Of a DNA stretch of 64,000 bases, positions 36,801 through 47,500 are shown piece after piece; the stretch's first letter is position 1; each line of letters starts with the position of its first letter. The notes beneath the pieces are model-generated. The model was not told the origin of the DNA. It ran no database searches and saw only the letters and a program-made list of their open reading frames with translations. Origin of the DNA: Cryptomeria japonica. Taxonomy: Eukaryota > Streptophyta > Pinopsida > Cupressales > Cupressaceae. The position numbers were made by a program, and so were the translations under genes. Where the stretch lies: assembly GCF_030272615.1 (NCBI RefSeq), contig NC_081415.1:628347240-628411239 (forward strand), in the 5' to 3' direction.

Positions 36801-39800
36801 TTTCATTTGGTGGTAGTGGGGTCCGTTTTAACATCTTTACCACTTATATGCAAAGTGTAATTATCCGTTTTGTTCATTCCTAATTTTTTGCCATTTCTAC
36901 TTTTTGTCTTTTACTAGTTTGTGTCTTTATTAGCTTTAGGGACAAAACACTTTAAGTGGGGTGGCATCTTGTTTAATTAAGTATTGCTATATGTTTTAGT
37001 CCCTAGCCTTAGTGTTATTATTCAAGCAATGTTTTGTCTATCTACGATTAATAAAGAATTATATCATGTGTTAAGAGTAAGTCATTGGTGAATTAGAGTT
37101 TCCTTACCATTGACTATAGAATGAGGAAAAACCCTAAAAGATATGTCTTGAAATATAGCGAGGCAAACAATTCCTATACAGATATGACCTGAAGCATTCT
37201 AAATAAGATATCTCATCCGTCTTATTTTGTTAATGCATATACAAAGAGTTGCCATTGTGCGAGTACTCTTGTGTTGCTGCTGGATCTGCAGGTGCTCCCA
37301 TTCTTTGCTATTTTCGTCCTGTTATTCAATACTTTCTGCATCTGATTTTCCTGCAATTCATTAAGGGACACAGCACACTGTTTAACTGGTGGGTGCATAT
37401 ATATGATTAATGTTAAATATTGAATTGAAAATGTGTGTGTTTTGTGAATTCATTTTCTTGATGTATTCATCATTTCTAGATGCCTGGCTATATGACATTT
37501 TAGTCCTTTCTATGCTAGCAATTCCCCTCGCTTGTTTTCTCTTGCAAAGATTTGTTGCCTCAAGCAAATATATTATTGCATTCTTTTTGGCAAAAGTGCT
37601 TGCAGCTGGCTTGTTTGTCAGTGGAAATTAGTTAAGGTTGTGTGGATATTTATGTGCAGAATGGATACTCTTCAAAAACACATGCCTGACAGAGGTCCTG
37701 AAGGCATGGATGATCTGAAAAAGATTGCTTTGCGGTTTGAAGAGAAGATTTACTCTGCTGCTGCAGACCAGGTGTGTTTCTTCTGTTCCAGTATATCTAA
37801 AATTTTTTCATGAGTTTTCTGTGGAATGTATATTCCAGTTTGAGAATTTGTCAAAGTTTACTGTAATCAAGATTGCAGTGTTTTTTAATGCTTGTGTTTC
37901 TTTCTGATAGCTGCAGCCAATATCTTACATTTTTTGTTTCCTTAAAGCTTTCCTGCTGATAATTAACACAGTATGTTTATATCTCCATGTTTTAGTCACC
38001 ATTTTAAAAAGAAGTTAAAATAACGAGTCTATAAAAGATGACACATTTCAAGTAGTTTAAAAATACAGGAAGACAAATGATAGAATTTAGGAAGCGACCA
38101 ATTTATATATATATCATATAACATAAACTTTATATTCCCTTATCAATAATGTGATTAAATTTATCCTGATTTCAAGCTTAAAGCCCCCTCAACCTTAATC
38201 CCATGTTAACCATCTGACTGAATCTAATTTAATTTGAATGTTAATTCAGCAAGTCCCCAATATAATAATTGAGCTAGATAATCATGATGGATATTTCATT
38301 ATCATATGCATGTGTTTATGTGCTAATATATTTAATTCTGCAGCAAGATTATCTACGGAGAATTTCTACAAAGATGATATCGTTGGAAACAAAAAGCCAG
38401 GTTTCTCAAGGGAATACTTTGCCAATTATTTCTGCTGGTAGCAGCCAGAAGCCTCTGGATCCTGGTGTGAACTCTCACAAAATGCTAATATTTAATCACT
38501 AATGGTTCTACCAGTTAACATGTCCTAAGATTTCTGTACCATTACTCTGATGTCTGTAACAAAATGCACAGTTTCATGTGTTAACATCAATATTTCACTG
38601 AGGGATTCAATTGACATTATAGCGTTTTTTTTTCTGCTCTTTTGAATATTTCAACATTGTGGCAGGACCTATGATATCATCACAGCTGCGAAACCCATCA
38701 CAAACATTAGCAAATGATTTTCCACTGACTGGTCAATCTCAATTGCAACAGCAGCTACAACAAAATCTTCCAAACAGCATGAGTGCAGGTGGAATGCAGA
38801 GTGCAGCTCCCTTGTCATCTGCCATGTCTCCAGTTTCAAGCTTATCTCAAAGTACAGGTGGACAGTGTTTTGGCACTCAAAATGCAATACTCAATTCCAC
38901 AGGCCAAGGTTTAGCTCAAAATGCTCTTCTTGCAAATGCTCAGAGGCAGATGCAAACAAGGCAACAGCAACATCAGCAGCAAGTGATTCAACAACAACAG
39001 TCACAGGTCCAACAGCAACTCTTACAGCAGAAACAACATGCTATTTTGAAACAGAGGCTTCAACAACAGTCACAACATGGACCATCAATGCTTCTGCAGA
39101 AGCAGCAACATTTTCAGCAGCCACAGCAACAATTTCAGCATCAACAGCAACATATTCAGAACCAACAACTTGTGCAACAAAATCAGCTCCCAACTTCACA
39201 ACAGTCTATCCTGCAACAAGTACAACCACCATCTCTTCAATCAACTCAACAATCACTCATGCAGCATTCTCAGTCATCTGTTTTACAATCTGCTCAACAA
39301 ACAGTCCAACAACAAACTCAACCATCCTCTTTACAACAAACTTCTTCGTCCCTCCTACAGAAGCACCAGCAACCTGTTGTCAGACATCAGCAGCCACAAC
39401 AAGCTGTTACACAACAACCATCTATTCTTCAGCAACAACCACCTTCCCTTACTAATGTTTCAGATATGCAGCAGCAGCAGCAGCAACAACAACTACAGCA
39501 GCTTCTGCAAGCCAAGAATGCTCAACATCAACAAACACAGCAAGCATCATCATCCTTGTTACCATCACAGTCAGAGCAGTTGCAGCAACAGACACAACAG
39601 CAGCAACTCCTCTCCAAGCTCCAACCTCAACCTCAGCAATTGCAACAGCAGCAACCAGTGCTATTGCAGCCAAATCTGACACAGCAGGAACTTCAGCCAA
39701 GGCTTCACAGTTCTTCTGTTTTATTGCAGCAGCAGCAACAAAATTCTATTGAACAGCAAAAGCAGTTGTTACAGTTTCAATCCCGTATGATGTCAGATGC

Positions 39801-41537
39801 TGCTACAAGTAATTTCATTTACCTATCATTTTGCATCTCATATGTATATTTTATTCCTCGTTAAAGCATACTATAGACATGCTAATTTTATCGCACTATT
39901 GCAAGATTAATTTAATTTACTAAGAATTAAAGATACACTATTAAGAATCAAATATCCAATGTACAGAATAATGCTGAAATATAACCAAAATGCACAGCAC
40001 GTTTGAGGTAGGTTTGCACGATGTGGTATTTGTAAAGATTGAATGATTCCAAGAGATATCCCACTGTTTGCCACATACGGTAAACGATTAAATGCAGAAA
40101 GTAAATGCACAGAACATAATGGAAATATATTAAATAACCAGTCTCTATATTAATTCAACAGTCCATGTACATCAAGTGCTTATAACATTACACCCAAATA
40201 CCACTCTCATGATGATACTTCGAAGGAAAGGTATGCAATATATAATCCCTGAAGGGGTGCGACCAACTGTCGCGTCCAACTGCCCTTCGGGACGACCAAC
40301 TAACTGCCGAAACTCATAATTACTGACGACAACATAACATAATACGACAACATGACATAATGATTATTCCCGGCAACACCCACTATGAGAGCCAAATCTA
40401 CAATTCCATCCAATCTTAGAACTTAATTGATCTGATCTACGATATGTAATCCATGGTGTTTTACAATAATAAATGCGTTTATATATAGCTTCCTTTTCTA
40501 CAATATCAGGCTTCTGTTATCCATTATAATAATTATTTATAGGGCCAATTTTTTCCAAAACAGACATGTTTCTCACAGTTTCACTATTCTTTAACCTCCA
40601 ATACATCATAAAATCCGTAGCGACAAAAATCAAGACAACTGTAGGATCACTGGAAGATGGGCTATAGAACGAACAAGCAAACAAGCTGTTATGATGGGGT
40701 GCACTACTACACACTAGGAAGATCAATGTAAATGCAACAAAAGGGGTAGATCTGGGGTTTGGAAGGATGTGGTTCCAACTTACAACAATTATTCTTTTCT
40801 ATAACATTTACAAATAATACTTCAAAAATAGTATATCTGAAGTAATCAGATCTGATTAACACTTTTTCTATTTTTTCATTAATTGGAGAAGTGTTAGAAA
40901 ATGCACTTATAATGATTTTCTTATTTCCTATGAAGTATGGATTATAGGAGCATCTCTCAAGGTCAAGGTTGATTTGGTAAACCAAAAGTATAAATGGAAT
41001 TCAATTACTTGAGTTTTAATTAGGAAAGACTTCAACTAAAAAATGCAAAATTATTCATAGAAATAAAGAAAGTGTTTCTTAATGCCAAATAAAGTGCATG
41101 GTGATAGAAAGTGAAGCAAAATAAGAGTTTAAGACACGAAATATGGAAGTTGTTTTTCTTTATGCCCAATAATGTGCATGAAGATAGAAAGTAAAGCAAA
41201 ATAAGAGTTTAAGTCATGAAATGTGGAATTTATTCATTTATATCTGACTACAATGGATACATAATCTCTAAGTTTGAAGTTCAAACCTAGAATATCAATT
41301 ACAACTTAGTAAATTACAATTTATAATTTAATATTGCAAAGGCTATGGTCCATTGGGATCACCTTTTGGCTTATACTTTGCCCTTAATCCACAAATCCAG
41401 AATGAAACAAGGGCAAAATATAGTTAGAGATATAATCTTCACTCAAGAATAAAATGAGATAAGCCTGTTTTGTAAACCTGCAACCAGATTAGACAACAAT
41501 GTAGATACAACTCATGAAATACTTCCAATTCTAGGGT

Positions 41538-41568
<31 letters not shown>

Positions 41569-44500
41569 GCTACAAATCTCAATGATTACACGGAAGTTCA
41601 AACATAGCGAGGGTTGTGTTGGGAGACATGATGAGGTGTTGTTGACACTTGATTGTACACATATATATATATATTAAATCTCAATGATTACATGGAAGTT
41701 CAAACATAGCGAGGGTTGTGTTGGGAGACATGATGAGGTATTGTTGACACTTGATTGTAGTCATTCTCATCAAATACCTCCTTCAGGATGGTGGCATTTT
41801 CACCCACACCCCCTCTCAGTAGTAAAACTTGTCTTCTACATATACTTGACACCACTTCAATGTAATGTACTTGTCCTTTACCCAAGCATCTATGCTCAGG
41901 AGTTGATGTCTCTCTACAAGAGAAACATAACTCCCTTGTGAAAAATGATTTTCTTGCCAATTCTGATGCAAACTGTAGCTGATAAATGGTTTCTTCCTTT
42001 CTGTCTCAGGGTTTTTAAGATCTGAAAATGGAATAATGGGTCCACTGGATAGGAAAATTCAAACTTAAATAGTCTGCTCAAGCCTAGTTCTGTTACCCTT
42101 TGTTTAACACAAAAGTCCAGATCACTAAAGCTGTTGCAACCTAAAATTGATCAGGCAGAGTTTACTAAAGGACTTGACAACTTTTATATGTCTTAGGCCC
42201 AGAAAATTTGTGGCAAAGCCACTCAAAAGGTACACCAGCATATGATCTCAGATTGCTTTTAGATCTGGGTGCACATCAGTTAACCTTTTGCTCACGTTGG
42301 TGGATAATATAGGTGGTTAAACCTACCGAAAAGTGCGCTTCATTGTTGATTGGCCCTTACAACTTGGGTGCAAATTAGTAACATATTTTCCACTTGTTAG
42401 TTACTTCACTTGGGCAGAAGAGACTATTGACATTGACAACCAACTTGGGTGCAAATTAGTAAAATATTATGGCAGAAGATGCACCTAGGAGGAGATTCAT
42501 ATGACTTTACCCAAAAGTGGGGATTTGGGTAGAGAATACCATTGGATCAACTATCCAAACATGTGCAGGCAGAAATTAATTAATGGATTTTCCATCAAAA
42601 GCACATATCAACTCCACTTAGGTCACACTCCCATTCTTGGGTGAAGAATCAAGTGGAACTTGCCATAACTATCACCACTTTGCTTTTAGTCTCCTTTCAT
42701 TGCTGCAGTCATCATCAATTAGGAACCTCATCATTTTTAGTGCAACCTTGAACATCTTGCAACAATTAACCAAAAACCAGACCAAGACATGACATCCCTA
42801 CAACCTGACAGGGGAAAGACTACAAGTGGTCCGACTTGACATGCAAATGGTGATTAATCGATGATAAGAACAGATTCAAAGTAAAATAAACATTGAGTTT
42901 GATATGGGTACCAGAAATATTTTTCCTGTTTTTGTTTATCAATGGTTAGGATAACTTAATTCCTTTTTTCTGCATGTTCTAATTTTTCTTTTAATTTTTA
43001 CTTTCTCAACAAGGTAAGTCTATTTTCAATCGTCCATTGCGATCATATGGCATGTTTTTATTATTCTGTACTAGATCATCTGGGGATTAAGTTTTATTAT
43101 TAAAAATAATATTTGTCTGGCTTTATTAATCGTTTGTAGACTTATTGATCTCTTTCTGGCATACATAGCCTTACTGTGTTCTCTATTTGGCTAAGAAAGC
43201 TTGTTTTATCACATCTCAACCAAGCTGTAAACTATTTTTCCACGGAATGGAGTTTTGGCACCAAATATAATTTTACCTAAGTTATTGGTTAGCCGTAGTC
43301 AGAAGTCCTAAGAACTGATGTTTTTTAAATCTATACTATCATCATCTTTAGAGTCCTAGAAAATAAAATATCTTTATGATCATAATTCATATAAAAACTA
43401 AGATTTCAAGAAAACATGCCTTTAATATGTCATCTTCCTACCAGAAATCTGAATAAGACGAAACATTTAGGCACGTATCTCTTAACATTTCCTTCACAAT
43501 GCAAATAATGATAGTTTGTCTCCATACCTAGTTTGTGAGACATGAAGAATCTTTTTGTGAGGTCACTTTGCTTTCAATGCTGCATAGAATTTTTATTGAG
43601 AATCACTTTTTTCTAACACTTAACCCAATAGTTAGATTCATAAACATGTTAATAATAAACAGATTATTATACACATTCATATTACATATTCATTACATGT
43701 TACACATCACATATTAATATTCTTATTAATATTAAATATTCATTAATATTCTTATTAACATTCCGTATCCATATTACATATTCTTATTAATTTTACATAT
43801 TTATTAGTAAACATGATTGATGGCTTTAATACAATATTCCTTATTTAATTACAAAGTATGAATAGGCAGATCACCATTGTCATCAAACATACTCTAATTC
43901 CAAGAACATCGAAGTTTGAAGAAACTAATCAAATTGAACAATACTAACAGTTGCTAATGGAATGGTTTTTCTAACCAACTTTATCAATGAAAAGAAATGG
44001 ATTAAATAATCAGTTATGCTTTATTATGAAGGGGCATGATTAGAGTAGTGATTATTAGGAGACAAGAGACATGTCTCTTAAGTCGCCTTTTCCCAACGTA
44101 TATGAGACAGTTCCAATCCTTTCAAAAAGCATGGGAAAAGGAAGATAAGAAAACAAGAGAGGAGCATGAGAGGAATTGCCAAGGTCTGTGGTAAGGAAAA
44201 AAGTACCGAAGAAAATACCCGTGTCTGCCAGTAAGGGGAAAAGAGCGGTCAGAACCAGTCAAAGGTACGTATAAGCATGAGTTTTCTGAGTTAGCATTAG
44301 AGTATATATCAGCCAGTATAATATACATATTTGAATCCAGATCTGTGCACTAATGACTATAAATTAAATAGAGATATTCTTAATCAAGTCAATGACAGTT
44401 AATATCATATTAAGTAAATGGATAAATTATATCCACTTATTCAAACCACATTAAAATAACAATACTGTTAAATATAACATATAAAATATATATGTGCACA

Positions 44501-47500
44501 TAATCTCAGAAATACATAATACAATCAGATCCAGATTATACAGATTATGGTAATACTGTAAATTCATTTAATAAAAAGAATAACAGACTGGTTATAATGA
44601 GATAATGACAATAAGGGGTTAATACTGATGCAAAGTAACACTAACAGAAAACTTTGATGATAATCCAATACACAGCACTATTGTAATGTAATGTAAAATG
44701 GTAATCATGTCAGAAATAACTGATTATCATAATGTGATGAATTGAATAAATATAATAAATGATTCATTGTAAATGAGGGACTCTCATAAGTACGCCACTC
44801 CATAGTGGATGCCTAACACCTGCCACATGGAGCCAAGAGGGGTGAAGCACCTGCTCTTGGGCTTAAGAGGGAGGGTAGTTGTGATGAGGGGGAACGGCGA
44901 TAGAACACCTCGCTGGGTATGCCACTCCATGATGGATGCCTAACACCTGCCATATGGAGCCAAGGGGGATATGGGTATTCTGCCCTTGGGCCTGGGAGGG
45001 ATGGTTTCTTGGACACCCTATCCAACTAATGGACTAAAGGAATTGATTAGTAAATGATTTACAAACTGACTTAATATAACAATTTGATCTAATCTAGGAA
45101 ATATAATAATCTGATTATATTCAACAAATATAATTCTAACAGTCATTAATATAGCAGGTTCGATATCATTTAATATAATTCATATTTTTAGTTTAAGTAT
45201 TATTTCATATATGTTATCCAATTTTGTTGCAGGAAAACAGTATACTAAGGTACAGCTATAAAACCCAATTACTTATTTATAGATTTGGCCAAATTTAGGT
45301 TAATTTGAAGTATAACTAATTAGGGGACATTACAGTGCTAGATAACAACTACATTTTCATTTGATTTTTCTAAATTTTTTCAGCAAAATAATTTCATATC
45401 TGCAGACCCTTACTTCACCCACTCAAAACTGAAATCCAAGTTTTGATACTACTTGTTAAGAACAATATATCTAATAACAATAAACCAAAATAAAACCAAA
45501 ATGCACAATACAAGAGGTATGATAGGTGTTGACATTCCCTAGTTTTTAATATATTTAGAAAGAGAAATACCCCTCCAGATGAGTACCTCAATTGGGAGAC
45601 TTTACCTCATTTTTTGGATAGAGACAAGTCCTTGTTCAGAATGCTGGTATTAGTTTAGAGATACACATGGTTTTGAGACTTACGCAGAAGTTTTTCTCAA
45701 AGGTGAGGCAAGGGACTGCTGGGATATTTTTGAGGGAGCTGTCAAGTTCACTTGGGAAGAAGCTGAAGTAGACTTAGAAGATAAAGAACATCCAGTAGGA
45801 GAACATAAAGATGAGAAACACAGAAAATAACTTCAAGCTGTAGATATAGAAGTGAGAACATCTTTGGATCTCGTAACAGAAGATATTTTGTTGTGATTAC
45901 CTAAAGAATTTTTTTTTGAACTTTAGGCTATTTCAATTTCTAAGTATTTTGGTTGTTAGGGCAATTGGTATGATATGCGTCTCATATCGTGCATATATTT
46001 TATTCTTCAGCAGTAATGTTTATATGGGATATATGATATCTTAACATATGCACTTGGATTACACATTGTATTATAAGATTTAACGCAGTCTAATATATCT
46101 GGAAACTGTGGTATTTCCAGCAAATATGGAGTCATTAGCTCAAACAGGACAAACAACTGTTGTTGAGATGCAGGAGAGGATTTATCAGAGGGTAAAATTT
46201 CTATATTCTATTTGTTGTCAGACTTTTAAATGTTTTTTTGAAACTCCAAAGCTTTACATTCCTTGATGAAATATGGTTTGATATTCTGTAGAAATGATTC
46301 TTCCTGTATGTTGATACTTAGTTGCTTATATTATAGATAAAATGACAATTTTTCATTTTCCCTGTATTGATCCCGTGTCTCAGTTTGCAACCTGATACTG
46401 TAGCATTGGCATTCATGAATCATACATACAAACAGATGCCTTGACAGCCCTTAAATGATTGGAATTTTATTTATCACTGTTTGAATTACCCTGATCAATT
46501 ATGAGCTTAACAGAAGACATCTAATATTATGAAAAAGACTGAATTTTTTTTCTTGCAGATGCAAGTTCTCAAGGAAATGTATCTTCCGGAATTACAAGAG
46601 TTGTACCAAAAGCTTCATATGAGATCTCAGCAGGTGTGTTTATGTTTCTCCCTAATTGGTTCCTTGTTCCTTCATCTAATTTTTTCAAATGGAATAGTAG
46701 CCAAACTCGGATACAATCATGTAAGATGCACAGAGGGTGAAGTCATCTAGCTTAACAACATTGCAGATGCCTATTGTAATGAATTTCCGAACATGGTGAC
46801 TAGTTGCTATATTTCAGCCATCAGAATACTCCTGTAGCATCTTATAAAGACACATTAATGGTTATGATAGTTCTACATTCCATTAATTTTGCATGATTTC
46901 TCACAAACTGTTTTGTTGGCAGGCTATGCCTCGTGATCAATTGGCTAAGCTTCAGCAGTACAAAGATTCGGTGAATGGTTTCATTCGAATTATTCAACAT
47001 CCAAGGGGCAGTATTCTAGCAACAACAAAAGAAGAAAAGGTAGATGCCTTTGAGCTGAAAATTAAAACCATACTAAGCCAAGCTAGGTTAAGAAGACCTG
47101 CATTGCAACAAGAAGGACAACAGCAAATTCCACCTCAGACAGGAATTCAGGTGCAACCTATTCAGCAGTCGCAACTTCAAATATCTCAGATGCAACAAGA
47201 GAAGCATGTTAACCATCTCCAACAGATGAATTCACAGGTTCCAATGACATCAATGCAATCAAACACTGTGCCACCTATTCAGCACAGTTCCTCACAAATG
47301 ATGCTTCAGTCTGGTCTTCAAACATCACAACAAAATATCCAAACTGCAATGCAATCTGTGGGCAATCTAAATTCAACACAGGGATCTGGTTTAGGCACCT
47401 TTCAGCAGAGTTCAGTTAGCTCCCTTCAACATAATAATAATAATAATAGTTATACTCTTCAGCAAAACAATTCCGCGATTCAGCAGAATAGCATCAACTC

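Larger units (their letters stand above)
39809..46120 (+). other. MED15 intron 4 (6.3 kb)
   Basis: Contains a solo LTR (39939-40707), several short tandem duplications (80, 102 and 127 bp units), a small LTR-plus-primer-site scrap near 45455 and a gag-like scrap near 45580-45830. The segment 41780-44790 shows no gene; 43650-43810 is low-complexity ATT-rich DNA. Confidence 0.7.

Noticed and set aside
38669-39700. Long frames in other phases and on the minus strand within the Gln-rich exon
   Set aside because: They are shadows of CAG/CAA codon repeats (Ser-, Thr-, Asn- or Ala-Val-rich) with no independent support.
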